NCBI RefSeq assembly: GCF_017833295.1
Contig: NZ_JAFIBW010000001.1
Location: 3,176,001 to 3,240,000, forward strand
DNA: 64,000 nucleotides
Direction: 5' to 3'
Source: Methylobacterium sp. PvR107
GTDB lineage: Bacteria > Pseudomonadota > Alphaproteobacteria > Rhizobiales > Beijerinckiaceae
Shown piece after piece: positions 23,531-32,389 of the stretch. The notes beneath the pieces are model-generated. The model had not been told where the DNA came from and searched no databases. It worked only from the letters and a program-made list of their open reading frames with translations. A program made the translations under genes and the position numbers. How positions within the stretch are numbered: the stretch's first letter is position 1; every line of letters begins with the position of its first letter.

Positions 23531-24574
23531 ATGTACCAGAAGAAGCTCGGCAACACGGGGCTGTTCGTCTCCGAACTCTGCCTCGGCACCATGACCTTCG
23601 GCGGCGGGGCCGGGATGTGGCGCCAGATCGGCGCCCTTGACCAGACGGAGGCCGGGCGCCTCGTCGGGCGGGCGCTCGAGGCCGGGATCAACTTCATCGA
23701 CACGGCCGACGTCTACGCCGAAGGGCTCTCGGAGCAGATCACCGGCCAGGCCCTGCGCGATCTCAAGGTCCCGCGCGACAGCGTCGTCGTCGCCACCAAG
23801 GGCTACGGGCCGACGGGCCCGGGCGCCAACGCCAAGGGCGCCTCGCGCCTGCACCTGATCGACGCCTGCAAGGCGAGCCTGAAGCGGCTCCAGCTCGACC
23901 ATATCGACCTCTACCAGATCCACGGCTTCGACCCGGCGACGCCGATCGAGGAGCAGGTGCGGGCGCTCGACATCCTCGTCCAGCACGGCCACGTCCGCTA
24001 TGTCGGCGTCTCGAACTGGGCGGCGTGGCAGATCGTGAAGGCGCTGGGGATCAGCGCGCGGGCCGGCCTCGCCCGCTTCGAGACCCTGCAGGCCTACTAT
24101 TCCATCGCCGGCCGCGACCTGGAGCGCGAGATCGTCCCGATGCTGCGCTCGGAGGGGCTTGGCCTCCTGGTCTGGAGCCCGCTCGCCGGCGGCCTGCTCA
24201 GCGGCAAGTATGCCGGCGGCGCGGGCGAGGGACGGCGCGCAAGCTTCGATTTCCCGCCGGTCGACCGGCCCCGGGCCGAATCCTGCATCGACGCGATGCG
24301 CACCGTGGCGGAGGCGCGCGGCGTCTCGGTGGCGCAGGTGGCCCTCGCGTGGCTCCTGCACCGCAAGGCGGTGACCAGCGTCATCGTGGGGGCCAAGCGC
24401 CTCGATCAGCTGGAGGACAACATCGCGGCGACCGAACTCAGCCTCACCGGCGAGGAACTCGACGCCCTCGACGCGGTGAGCGCCCTGCCGGCGGAGTATC
24501 CGGGCTGGATGTTCGAGCGCCAGGGCGTCCGGGCGCAGCAGCTCGCGGAATCGGGCCGGCCCGGCGTGCGCTGA
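23531..24574 (+). CDS. Aldo/keto reductase
   Basis: 347 residues forming a TIM barrel. The catalytic tetrad is visible: Asp57 (FIDTADVY), Tyr62, Lys90 (VVATKGYG) and His131 (YQIHGFDP). The C-terminal NADPH-binding part is TSVIVGAKRLDQLEDNIAAT. The length and motifs fit the YajO/AKR11-13 type. It reduces aldehydes or ketones with NADPH; the substrate is unknown. The ribosome-binding site is modest (AGGATCAGGC). Codirectional with the MaoC protein, 58 bases downstream. Confidence 0.92.
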   Translation: MYQKKLGNTGLFVSELCLGTMTFGGGAGMWRQIGALDQTEAGRLVGRALEAGINFIDTADVYAEGLSEQITGQALRDLKVPRDSVVVATKGYGPTGPGANAKGASRLHLIDACKASLKRLQLDHIDLYQIHGFDPATPIEEQVRALDILVQHGHVRYVGVSNWAAWQIVKALGISARAGLARFETLQAYYSIAGRDLEREIVPMLRSEGLGLLVWSPLAGGLLSGKYAGGAGEGRRASFDFPPVDRPRAESCIDAMRTVAEARGVSVAQVALAWLLHRKAVTSVIVGAKRLDQLEDNIAATELSLTGEELDALDAVSALPAEYPGWMFERQGVRAQQLAESGRPGVR

Positions 24575-24604
24575 GGCAACCGGATCGCGCGGCCCCATCC
24601 GATC

Positions 24605-24678
24605 CGCCCCCTCCGCCCGATGGGCCCGCGCCAGCGGGCCCCGGAGCCTCCGCTGCGCTCGGGCACCTCAGGATGAGG
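24605..24678. repeat. Dispersed intergenic repeat, family B, copy 1
   Basis: Ends in CACCTCAGGATGAGG, the inverted form of the CCTCATCCTGAGGTG that opens the copy at 41336. It lies between converging genes (the reductase and mtnA). It is shorter than the second copy. Confidence 0.55.
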
Positions 24679-24763
24679 CGGCCGGTCGGAGGTCCGGCAC
24701 GGGGCCCGGCACCGCCTCAGTGTCGCTCGGGATCAGGCGCCGGAACAACGCCGAACCGGGCTC

Positions 24764-25867
24764 TCACGCCGCGTTCCGACGCTCCGGATAGAGCCCGTAC
24801 AGGCCCTCGCGGCTCGCGTCGCAGACGCCGCGCTCGGTGATGATCCCGGTCATCAGCCGGGCCGGCGTGACGTCGAAGGCCGGGTTGGCCACGGGGCTGC
24901 CGGGCGAGACCACCTCGATCGTGGCGAAGCCGCCATCGGCGAGCCGCCCGGTCATGTGGGTGACCTCGCGGCCGTCGCGCTCCTCGATCGGGATCTCCTT
25001 CACGCCGTCGTCCAGCGTCCAGTCGATGGTCGAGAACGGCAGCGCCGCGTAGAACGGCACGCCGGTATCGCGGGCCGCCAGCGCCTTCAGGTAGGTGCCG
25101 ATCTTGTTGCAGACGTCGCCCGAGGCCGTGGTCCGGTCCGAGCCGACGATGCAGAGATCGACCTGGCCGTGCTGCATCAGGTGGCCGCCGGCATTGTCGG
25201 CGATCACCGTGTGCGGCACGCCGTGGCCGTTCAGCTCGAAGGCCGTGAGCGCGGCGCCCTGGCTGCGCGGCCGGGTCTCGTCGACCAGCACGTGGACCGG
25301 CACGCCCCGCTCGTGGGCGGCGTAGATCGGCGCCAGCGCCGTGCCCCAATCCACCGTGGCGAGCCAGCCGGCGTTGCAATGGGTCAGCACCGTGATCGGC
25401 CTGCCGCCGCCCCTGGCCGTGTGCAGGTCGGCGATGATCTGGCCGCCATAGGCGCCGATCGAGCGGCAGCTCGCCACGTCCTCCTCGGCGATGCGGCCGG
25501 CCTCCGCGAAGGCGCGGGCGAAGCGCTCGCCCGGCTGCGCCTGCCGCAGGTTGGCCGAGACCCGGTCGAGCGCCCAGCGCAGGTTGATCGCCGTCGGGCG
25601 GGTGGCGGCGAGCGTCGCCACCGCCCGGTCGATCCCGGCAACGGTGGCGTCCTCGCGCATGGCCAGCGCCAGCCCGTAGGCGGCGGTGACGCCGATCAGC
25701 GGCGCGCCGCGCACCACCATGGAGCGGATCGCCACCGCGGCGTCGTCCAGGGTCGCCAGCCGCCTCAGCTCGAACGCGAAGGGCAGGCGCGTCTGGTCGA
25801 TGACCTGGACGCTGACGCCGTCCGGGTCCGGGAAGATCGTGCGGTAGGGCTGGCCGTCGATATTCAT
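24764..25867 (-). CDS. mtnA: S-methyl-5-thioribose-1-phosphate isomerase
   Basis: 367 residues from ATG 25867, with AGGA upstream. It converts methylthioribose-1-phosphate to methylthioribulose-1-phosphate in methionine salvage. Motifs: VVRGAPLIGVTAAYG, the catalytic Cys in THCNAGWLAT, VDETRPRSQGAALTAFEL, the catalytic Asp in VGSDRTTASGDVCNKIGTY, and PFYAALPFSTIDW. The length is normal. No other mtn genes are adjacent. It diverges from ftsK. Confidence 0.96.
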   Translation of the reverse strand: MNIDGQPYRTIFPDPDGVSVQVIDQTRLPFAFELRRLATLDDAAVAIRSMVVRGAPLIGVTAAYGLALAMREDATVAGIDRAVATLAATRPTAINLRWALDRVSANLRQAQPGERFARAFAEAGRIAEEDVASCRSIGAYGGQIIADLHTARGGGRPITVLTHCNAGWLATVDWGTALAPIYAAHERGVPVHVLVDETRPRSQGAALTAFELNGHGVPHTVIADNAGGHLMQHGQVDLCIVGSDRTTASGDVCNKIGTYLKALAARDTGVPFYAALPFSTIDWTLDDGVKEIPIEERDGREVTHMTGRLADGGFATIEVVSPGSPVANPAFDVTPARLMTGIITERGVCDASREGLYGLYPERRNAA

Positions 25868-26034
25868 GGCCGGTCCTGTGCCACAGCGGGACGGGTTTTG
25901 CACCCTCCGGATGACCCGGCACCGGCCTGGGGACGCCCGATTGGGGACCGGTCAGCCTTCCTCAACCTTAGCGGCTCGTTAAGGCCCCCGTGCCTAGCCT
26001 TCGGGGTAAGTCCCCGTTTTGCGTCCGGTCCCGC

Positions 26035-28683
26035 ATGCGCTCGCTTCGCCGTCCCGCATCGCCCTACGACACTTTCGTCGACAGCGTTCGCCCGTTCCTG
26101 GGCAAGCGCCTGACGGAACTCGGCGGCCTCGTGCTGTTCACCGGCGCGGTCGCCCTGACCGTGGCTCTGGCCACGTGGTCGATCGACGACCCGAGCCTGA
26201 ACCACGCCACCGACCATGCCGCCCACAACGTCCTCGGCCAGCCGGGCGCCGTCGTGGCGGATCTGGCCATGCAGATCCTCGGCCTCGGCGCCCTCGCCTT
26301 CGTGCTGCCGCCGGTCCTCTGGGGCGTGCGGCTGATGCGCGAGCGCAACCTCCCTGACGGCGGGCTGCGCATCGCCCTCTGGATCATCGGATTCTGCGCG
26401 GCGAGCGCGGTGGCGAGCGCGCTGCCGCCGACGACGCGCTGGCCGCTGCCCACGGGCCTCGGCGGCGTGGCCGGCGACGGCCTGCTGTCGATGGCCCGGG
26501 CGATCGTCGGGGCGGTCTCGTCGGCGGCCGCGCATCTCGTCGGCTTCGGCTACGCCGCGGTGGCGATTCTCAGCCTGACCGGCGCCTGCCGCTTCGGGGC
26601 CGTGGAGGAGGACTCCCTCCACGACGAGCCCTACCCCGTCCGGCGTGCGCCGGTGCGGGGCCGCGATTCGGGCCGCGACGAGCGCGAGGATGCCGACGAG
26701 CCGAGCCTCGGGCTTGTCGGGGTCGGCGCCCTGGCGCAGGGGCTGATGGGCCTCCGCCACGCCGCCTCCGAGCGGATCGCGACCTGGCGCGCGGACCGGG
26801 CCGAGCCGTTCGACGGCGCCTCGCCCGCCCTCGCGGCCCGGCGGGCCTTCACGGATGCGGACCTGCCCTGGGCCGACCACCTGCCCGAGGACGCCCGGCC
26901 GGGCGCGGCCCGGCGCGAGCCCGTGTTCGACGCGCGGGACGCGTCGCCCGACCAGGCCGCCCGCCGGGCCGTGCCGCTGCACGACGAGGAAGACGAGGCG
27001 GAGGCGTTCGCGGCGCCGCAGGGCCCGACCCCGCCGCAGCCCGAGGCCGCCGCGTCCCGCGTCGCCCCGCCGCCCGCCGCGCCGGTGCCGGCCCGCCGCG
27101 CGGCCGCGCCGCCGACCCGTCCGGAAGACTACGCCCTACCGGCCCTCGACCTGCTGGCCGCACCGCGCGGCCCCTCCCCGGCGAGCCAGGTCTCGGCGGA
27201 CGCCCTGGAGCAGAACGCCACGATGCTGGAGGCGACGCTGGGCGATTTCGGCGTGCGCGGCGACATCCTGGCGGTGCGGCCCGGCCCGGTCGTCACCCTC
27301 TACGAGCTCGAGCCCGCCCCCGGCACCAAGTCCAGCCGCGTGATCGCGCTGGCCGACGACATCGCACGCTCCATGTCGGCGGTCTCGGCCCGCGTCGCGG
27401 TCGTGCCCGGCCGCAACGCCATCGGCATCGAGCTGCCGAACGCCAAGCGCGAGACGGTGTACCTGCGCGAGCTGCTCGCGTCGGCCGATTTCGCCGAGAG
27501 CAAGCACAAGCTGGCTCTGTGTCTGGGCAAGAACATCGGTGGCGAGCCGATCATCGCCGACCTCGCGCGCATGCCCCACCTCCTGGTCGCCGGCACCACC
27601 GGCTCCGGCAAATCGGTGGCGATCAACACCATGATCCTCAGCCTGCTCTACCGGCTCAAGCCGGAGGAATGCCGCCTGATCATGGTCGATCCCAAGATGC
27701 TGGAGCTGTCCGTGTACGACGGCATCCCGCACCTGCTCTCCCCGGTCGTCACGGACCCCAAGAAGGCGGTGATCGCCCTCAAATGGGCCGTGCGCGAGAT
27801 GGAGGAGCGCTACAAGAAGATGTCCAAGATCGCGGTGCGCAACATCGACGGCTACAACGCCCGGGTCGCCGAGGCGGCGGCGCGCGGCGAGGTCCTGACC
27901 CGGACCGTGCAGACCGGCTTCGACCGCCATACCGGCGAGGCGGTGTACGAGGACGAGGCGATGGACCTGGCGCCGCTGCCGTACATCGTGATCGTGGTCG
28001 ACGAGATGGCCGACCTGATGATGGTGGCCGGCAAGGACATCGAGGGCGCGATCCAGCGTCTCGCCCAGATGGCGCGGGCGGCCGGCATCCACCTGATCAT
28101 GGCGACGCAGCGGCCGTCGGTGGACGTGATCACCGGCACGATCAAGGCGAACTTCCCGACCCGGATCAGCTTCCAGGTGACCAGCAAGATCGACAGCCGC
28201 ACGATCCTGGGCGAGATGGGCGCCGAGCAGCTGCTCGGTCAGGGCGACATGCTGTTCATGGCCGGCGGCGGGCGCACGACCCGCGTGCACGGGCCGTTCT
28301 GCTCGGACAGCGAGGTCGAGAGCGTGGTCGCCCACCTCAAGCGCCAGGGCCGGCCCAGCTACCTCGACGCCGTCACCGCCGACGACGAGGAGGGCGCGCC
28401 CGAGAAGGGCGGTAAGGGGAAGGCCGGCGCGACGGAGCTCGAACTCGACGGCACGGTGTTCGACCAGGGCTCGTTCGGCGAGGCCAGCGGCGACCTCTAC
28501 GACCAGGCCGTGCAGGTGGTTCTGCGCGACCAGAAGGCCTCGACCAGCTACATCCAGCGCCGCCTGCAGATCGGCTACAACCGCGCCGCCTCGCTCATGG
28601 AGCGGATGGAGGTCGAGGGCATCGTCGGCCCGGCCAACCATGCCGGCAAGCGCGAGATCCTGGTGGAAGACGCGGTCGGCTGA
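26035..28683 (+). CDS. ftsK: DNA translocase FtsK
   Basis: 882 residues from ATG 26035. The N-terminus has four membrane helices (for example [20 protein letters not shown]). A long Pro/Ala/Arg-rich linker follows to about residue 390. The RecA-like motor has Walker [14 protein letters not shown] (about residue 520) and Walker [15 protein letters not shown]. The C-terminal gamma winged helix ([36 protein letters not shown]) reads KOPS sequences. It pumps chromosome ends through the closing septum and activates XerCD at dif. An upstream GTG at 25990 is possible but lacks support. Confidence 0.97.
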   Translation: MRSLRRPASPYDTFVDSVRPFLGKRLTELGGLVLFTGAVALTVALATWSIDDPSLNHATDHAAHNVLGQPGAVVADLAMQILGLGALAFVLPPVLWGVRLMRERNLPDGGLRIALWIIGFCAASAVASALPPTTRWPLPTGLGGVAGDGLLSMARAIVGAVSSAAAHLVGFGYAAVAILSLTGACRFGAVEEDSLHDEPYPVRRAPVRGRDSGRDEREDADEPSLGLVGVGALAQGLMGLRHAASERIATWRADRAEPFDGASPALAARRAFTDADLPWADHLPEDARPGAARREPVFDARDASPDQAARRAVPLHDEEDEAEAFAAPQGPTPPQPEAAASRVAPPPAAPVPARRAAAPPTRPEDYALPALDLLAAPRGPSPASQVSADALEQNATMLEATLGDFGVRGDILAVRPGPVVTLYELEPAPGTKSSRVIALADDIARSMSAVSARVAVVPGRNAIGIELPNAKRETVYLRELLASADFAESKHKLALCLGKNIGGEPIIADLARMPHLLVAGTTGSGKSVAINTMILSLLYRLKPEECRLIMVDPKMLELSVYDGIPHLLSPVVTDPKKAVIALKWAVREMEERYKKMSKIAVRNIDGYNARVAEAAARGEVLTRTVQTGFDRHTGEAVYEDEAMDLAPLPYIVIVVDEMADLMMVAGKDIEGAIQRLAQMARAAGIHLIMATQRPSVDVITGTIKANFPTRISFQVTSKIDSRTILGEMGAEQLLGQGDMLFMAGGGRTTRVHGPFCSDSEVESVVAHLKRQGRPSYLDAVTADDEEGAPEKGGKGKAGATELELDGTVFDQGSFGEASGDLYDQAVQVVLRDQKASTSYIQRRLQIGYNRAASLMERMEVEGIVGPANHAGKREILVEDAVG

Positions 28684-28871
28684 GGCTTCTGACGTCACCG
28701 CCGCGTCCACAGCTCCCCCTCCCCCCCTGCGGGGGATGGAGACACGCCGGACCGATCGCCCCACCCAAATACCCGTCGGCCAAAGCGAAAAAATTCGCGC
28801 TCGGCCCGGAACCTCTCCGCCACCCGCACGTTACGCGCGTGCGAGGCCTGGAAACGGGCTCGCAGCGAGGG

Positions 28872-28932
28872 CGCCGGGCACGGTGTCCGGCGTCGCTTGT
28901 AGTCACGTTGCTCGTCGGAGGATGTGGTTATG
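28872..28932 (+). promoter_or_regulatory. ROSE-like RNA thermometer of hsp20
   Basis: Just upstream of the Hsp20 start lie TTGCTC-GTC-GGAGGAT (28908-28923). The TTGCTC strand can pair with the GGAGGA ribosome-binding site with one bulged G, the signature of ROSE elements in rhizobial small heat-shock genes. A second hairpin, CGCCGGGCA-CGG-TGTCCGGCG (28872-28892), precedes it. Known ROSE elements melt at heat shock and free the ribosome-binding site. The element is assigned by pattern, not by a covariance search. Confidence 0.7.
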
Positions 28933-29412
28933 AGGACTTACGACGTTTCGCCCCTGTTCCGGTCGTCCATCGGGTTCGACCGTCTGTTGGAGTTGCTCAA
29001 TCAGGCCGACCGCGTCGAGACATCGGCCGCCTGGCCGCCCTACAATATCGAGAGGGTCGCCGAGGACCAGTACCGCATCACCATGGCGGTGGCGGGCTTC
29101 ACGGCCGACGAGATCGACCTGACCCAGCAGGACACCACGCTCCTGGTCTCGGGCCAGAAGGCCGCCCCGGAGGGCGGGACGCATTTCCTCTACCGCGGGA
29201 TCGCGGCACGCAGCTTCCGCCAGACGTTCAACCTGGCCGAGCACGTGAAGGTCGTGGGCGCGTCCCTGGAGAACGGTCTGCTCACCGTCGCGCTGAGACG
29301 CGAGGTGCCGGAGGCCCTGAAGCCCCGCCGCATCGCCATCGGCGGCACGACGAGCGTGTCCAGCCAGGACAACGAGCCGGCGCAGATCGCCCGCGAGGCC
29401 CAAGCAGCCTGA
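28930..29412 (+). CDS. Small heat-shock protein Hsp20 (IbpA-like)
   Basis: 160 residues from ATG 28930. The alpha-crystallin domain covers about residues 35-140 (YNIERVAEDQYRITMAVAGF, TLLVSGQKAAPEGGTHFLYR, SFRQTFNLAEHVKVVGASLE, NGLLTVALRREVPEALKPRR) with a C-terminal IAI motif for oligomer contacts. The DRLLELLNQ N-terminus is typical of class A rhizobial sHsps. It holds unfolding proteins for DnaK/ClpB. The GGAGGA ribosome-binding site sits inside a ROSE-like hairpin. It is first of a codirectional heat-shock group. Confidence 0.93.
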   Translation: MRTYDVSPLFRSSIGFDRLLELLNQADRVETSAAWPPYNIERVAEDQYRITMAVAGFTADEIDLTQQDTTLLVSGQKAAPEGGTHFLYRGIAARSFRQTFNLAEHVKVVGASLENGLLTVALRREVPEALKPRRIAIGGTTSVSSQDNEPAQIAREAQAA

Positions 29413-29565
29413 TTCTTGGCGGCCTGAGCACTGGCGGCCGCTGGAGGGCCGGCGGCCCGGCCCCCTGCCCGGGCGCCGCCGCGGCCGCCCATCGACATGT
29501 CTCACGGGTCCGCGGACCCGCGGGCCTGTTCCCATGACGGCATCGCTTGCGATGGAGATAGGACC

Positions 29566-30087
29566 ATGAGCGTGAGAGATCTGATCCCCTGGAACCGCAC
29601 CACCCCGGCCCCCGCGCCGGCCCCCGTGTCGGGCGAGGCGGCCAGCCCCTTCCTGACACTGCACCGCGAGATGAACCGGCTGTTCGACGATGTGTTCAGC
29701 GGGTTCGGCAGCCTGCCGAGCCTGGCGGGCCGCAGCCTCGGCTGGCCGCATGTCGAGCTGGTGGAGGAGAACGGCGCGCTGCGGGTCTCCGCCGAGCTTC
29801 CCGGGCTCGACGAGAAGGACGTGGAGCTCCTGATCGCCGACGGCGTCCTGACCCTCAAGGGTGAGAAGCGCGCGCAGACCACCGACGCGGCGCGCGGCTA
29901 CACGGAACGCAGCTACGGCCGCTTCGAGCGGTCGATCGCCCTCCCCGTGCCGGTGGAGGAGGACAAGGCCGAGGCGACGTTCCGCAACGGTGTCCTCACC
30001 GTGACCCTGCCGCGGGCCGCCGAGGCGCCGGATCGCCGACGCCGGATCGCGATCAACGGCAGCGCGGCCTCGGCCGCCAAGCACTGA
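29566..30087 (+). CDS. Small heat-shock protein Hsp20 (second copy)
   Basis: 173 residues from ATG 29566. It opens MSVRDLIPWNRTTPAPAPAP, then HREMNRLFDDVFSGFG, and the alpha-crystallin domain (VELVEENGALRVSAELPGLD, GVLTLKGEKRAQTTDAARGY, SFGRFERS-type segment YGRFERSIALPVPVEEDKAE, GVLTVTLPRA). This is the class C/HspC-like form and is clearly not a duplicate of the first Hsp20. A small hairpin (CATCGC-TT-GCGATG, around 29541-29554) lies close to the GGAGATAGGA start region, so mild translational control is possible. Confidence 0.93.
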   Translation: MSVRDLIPWNRTTPAPAPAPVSGEAASPFLTLHREMNRLFDDVFSGFGSLPSLAGRSLGWPHVELVEENGALRVSAELPGLDEKDVELLIADGVLTLKGEKRAQTTDAARGYTERSYGRFERSIALPVPVEEDKAEATFRNGVLTVTLPRAAEAPDRRRRIAINGSAASAAKH

Positions 30088-30139
30088 GCCAACAGCGAAC
30101 GCGGCTGCCCCGGCGGCCGCGGGCTGAACGCAGGACGCA

Positions 30140-30205
30140 GCGGCCGGCGCGTCCCGAGCGGGCGTGCCGGCCGCGCCAGCCTTTGCTCACGTGGAGGATT
30201 GCATG
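30140..30205 (+). promoter_or_regulatory. ROSE-like RNA thermometer before a small hypothetical gene
   Basis: TTGCTCACGTGGAGGAT (30183-30199) again places a TTGCTC strand opposite the GAGGA ribosome-binding site with a bulged G, and a strong hairpin precedes it (GCGGCCGGC at 30140-30148 with GCCGGCCGC at 30166-30174). The architecture equals that of the hsp20 leader 1.2 kb upstream. It suggests that the downstream hypothetical gene is heat-induced at translation. Confidence 0.6.
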
Positions 30206-30616
30206 CAGCCGATCGAATCCTTGTCCCTCCAGCCCGACATCGAGCGCCTCGGTCCGGTGGCGGCCGCCAGCCTCAGGCCGCCGGCGATCGAGCCGTTCGA
30301 AGCCTTCGTGGCGCCGGGGGATGTCTTCCGCCATCCGCGCGAGGTGCTGGGCTATCCGGGCCTGTCGCGGGCCGAGAAGCGGGCGATCCTGGCCTCCTGG
30401 GCCTCGGACGCGTGCGCGGTCGAGTCCTGCCCGAGCTTGCGCTGCCTGCCGGGCTGCCGGGCCGAACCCGTGCCGCTCGACACGATCCTGGCCGCGCTCC
30501 AGGCGCTCGACGACGGCGCGGCACCGGCCGCTCCTCCGGCGCCGGGCAATCCGCGGCGCCCCGGGAGCCTGACGCGGCGCTGGCAGCGCGGCCCGGCCGG
30601 GCGCGCGCTGAACTGA
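30203..30616 (+). CDS. Probable heat-shock-linked small protein
   Basis: 137 residues from ATG 30203 with GGAGG upstream. Residues 40-84 carry DVFRHPREVLGYPGLSRAEK and then AILASWASDACAVE, followed by CPSLRCLPG. The same P-x-x-V-x-x-(Y/H)-P-x-L-x-x-x-x-K-x-x-IL-x-x-W module appears in the protein at 31007. It recurs in small uncharacterised bacterial proteins near stress genes. The C-terminal part is Ala/Pro/Arg-rich. Function unknown; the ROSE-like leader and Hsp20 neighbours point to proteostasis or heat stress. Confidence 0.7.
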   Translation: MQPIESLSLQPDIERLGPVAAASLRPPAIEPFEAFVAPGDVFRHPREVLGYPGLSRAEKRAILASWASDACAVESCPSLRCLPGCRAEPVPLDTILAALQALDDGAAPAAPPAPGNPRRPGSLTRRWQRGPAGRALN

Positions 30617-30631
30617 ACCGGGAGGCCTGCC

Positions 30632-30982
30632 ATGACGACCTTCGACCTGAAGGGCGGGCGCAGGCTCCGGTCCCGGCGCAGCCGGCGCGGAGGGTCGGCC
30701 AGAATCCAGGGCCGCGCCACCGACGGCGCCGTGCTGGGCGGCTGGATCGCGTCGACCGTGCTGTGCCTCGCCCTGGCCGCGCCCTGCCCGGCGCCGGCCC
30801 TGCCCTGGGTGCTCGCCGGCCTGCTGAGCGTGTCGGGCTTCGTCTGGCTCGGTCTGGCGATCACGCAGGCCGGGCCGCCGGCCGACGCCCCGCACCTGAC
30901 CGCCTGGGACGCCGCGCTGCTCGCCTTCGCGGCGAGCTTCGGCGTGCAATCGGCGGCGCGCCTCGGCCTCTTCGCCGGCTGA
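30632..30982 (+). CDS. Small membrane protein in heat-shock cluster
   Basis: 116 residues from ATG 30632 (GGGAGG upstream), 15 bases after the preceding stop. A basic N-terminus (GGRRLRSRRSRRGG) precedes two membrane helices (GGWIASTVLCLALAAPCPAP region and WVLAGLLSVSGFVWLGLAI), and a third weak one near the end (DAALLAFAASFGVQSAARLG). No family recognised. The position suggests cotranscription with the Hsp20-linked genes. Confidence 0.65.
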   Translation: MTTFDLKGGRRLRSRRSRRGGSARIQGRATDGAVLGGWIASTVLCLALAAPCPAPALPWVLAGLLSVSGFVWLGLAITQAGPPADAPHLTAWDAALLAFAASFGVQSAARLGLFAG

Positions 30983-31006
30983 GCGCGGCGCGACAGGGAG
31001 GCACCC

Positions 31007-31672
31007 ATGCAGGATCAAACCATGCAGGATCGGACCATCGGAATCGGACACAACAACCCGCCCGCCGCGGCGGCCGCGCCGTGGCTCGCCGGCCAGCGGG
31101 CGCGGATCCACCGCTACGGGCCTTCCGTCGAGACCGCGGGCCGCGCCCGGGCCGACACGCTCGCCACGGAGGTGGTGCTGCCATTCCCGACGCGGGCGCA
31201 GGCTCTGGCCTATGCCGAGCGCCAGGGCCTCGCCGACAGCGCCGAGCCCGAGCCCGCGCGGAGGGCGCGGACGAAGACCCTGCGGGTCTGGCGCTCGAAC
31301 CGGCGTGCCGGCGCGCCGACCTCCGCGGGGCTGCCCGATCTGGAGCGGGCCCTGGTCAACCCGGCGGCGGTGTTCGACACGCCGGCCGCCGTGCGCGACC
31401 ATCCCCGGCTGCTGCGCCCTTGCAAGCGGGAGATCCTGCGGCGCTGGGCCTGGGACGAGTACCTGAAGGAGGTCGCCGCCGCCGAGGGTATGGCCGAGGG
31501 CGAGCCGTCGCGGCTCGAAGACGTGAAGGCGGCGCTCCGGGCGCTCGGCGAGACGTGGCATCCCCATCCCGCCGCGCCGGCGGCCGCGCGCCCCGTGTCG
31601 GGAGCACACGATTCAGGAGCGCGCGATTCATGGGACTGTGAGCCACGGGCGTTCACGCGCGCCGCCGCATGA
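31007..31672 (+). CDS. IGHNNPP protein with ETC-complex-I-like and W-D motif segments
   Basis: 221 residues from ATG 31007 (GGGAGG upstream). Residues 11-19 are IGIGHNNPP. Residues 30-75 (ARIHRYGPSVETAGRARADT, LPFPTRAQALAYAERQGL) resemble the conserved C-terminal part of NDUFS4-like 'ETC complex I subunit' proteins. Residues 120-163 (AVFDTPAAVRDHPRLLRPCK, REILRRWAWDEYLKEVA) repeat the module of the 30203 protein. This combination looks like a fusion. A role in complex I assembly or stress is only a guess. Confidence 0.65.
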   Translation: MQDQTMQDRTIGIGHNNPPAAAAAPWLAGQRARIHRYGPSVETAGRARADTLATEVVLPFPTRAQALAYAERQGLADSAEPEPARRARTKTLRVWRSNRRAGAPTSAGLPDLERALVNPAAVFDTPAAVRDHPRLLRPCKREILRRWAWDEYLKEVAAAEGMAEGEPSRLEDVKAALRALGETWHPHPAAPAAARPVSGAHDSGARDSWDCEPRAFTRAAA

Positions 31673-31786
31673 GGCCGGATCGAGGCTGAGCTCGGTGCGC
31701 AGGGCGATCCTGCCCTTCGGCGTGATCTGCACGGCGCGGCCGGTCACCGCGCCCCGCAGCCAGCCTTGCGGGCAGAGCACCCGCAT
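31628..31786 (-). pseudogene. ArsR-type regulator, C-terminal remnant
   Basis: Minus-strand frame ending at TGA 31628-31630: CPQGWLRGAVTGRAVQITPK then GRIALRTELSLDP. The GWLR...GRAVQITPKGR pattern is the wing and last helix of ArsR winged-helix repressors. No N-terminal helix-turn-helix is found upstream in any frame, so the gene is probably lost except for this end. It overlaps the tail of the 31007 gene antisense. Confidence 0.4.
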
Positions 31787-32389
31787 CCGCGCGGTCGCCA
31801 GCGGGCCGGCGAGGTGGTGCGCCCGCTCGATGCGGTCGAGGCAGGCGTGGACGAGGCCGTCGTGGCCCGCGATCTCGAGGGGCTGATGGACCGCTATGCC
31901 GCGGATGCGATCCTCGAATCGCCCCTGATCCTCATGGCGCTGACGGACGCGGCCTCCGGGATCCTGCGGGGCCGGTCCGAGATCCGGCCGTTCTCCGCGG
32001 CGGGGCTCCGCGAGGTCGGGAACGGCCTCGGCCGCTGGTATCGCACCGGGACGTTCTTCTCCGACGGCCGGCAGCTCACCCGGGAATATCCCCGCGCCAC
32101 GCCGCAGGGCGATCAGGTCGACCTCGTCGCGGTGATGGACCTCGCGGCGGCCGCATCACCCATCATCGGGTCTAGTGGGGCTGGGTGGGGTTCCGGCGCT
32201 GACCGGCCGCGCGGCGCGCTTCCCATGAGCCGATCTGCGGAGATCGGTGCCTACGCCACCGAGAACCGGAATTCCGTGGTCGCCGCGAAGGTCTCGCCCG
32301 GTCGCAGCACCGCTGACGGAAAAGCCGGCTGGTTCGGGGCGTCCGGAAAGTCCTGCGTCTCGAAGCAGACCCCGTCGCCGGAACGGTAG
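31766..32389 (+). pseudogene. SnoaL/NTF2-like protein, degraded
   Basis: Between about 31835 and 32150 the frame reads GVDEAVVARDLEGLMDRYAA, DAILESPLILMAL, LRGRSEIRPFSAAGLREVGN and GDQVDLVAVMDLA, a typical NTF2/SnoaL fold start. The expected last strands (HRVYWGW-type) are missing; instead the frame runs into low-complexity residues antisense to galM. The first codons before 31835 are also not family-like. Both ends seem replaced, so this is likely a remnant next to the ArsR remnant. Confidence 0.5.

Noticed and set aside
24717..25922. A long second minus-strand frame over mtnA
   Set aside because: It is out of frame with the clear MtnA motifs and is low-complexity Arg/Gly/Ala, typical of a shadow frame.
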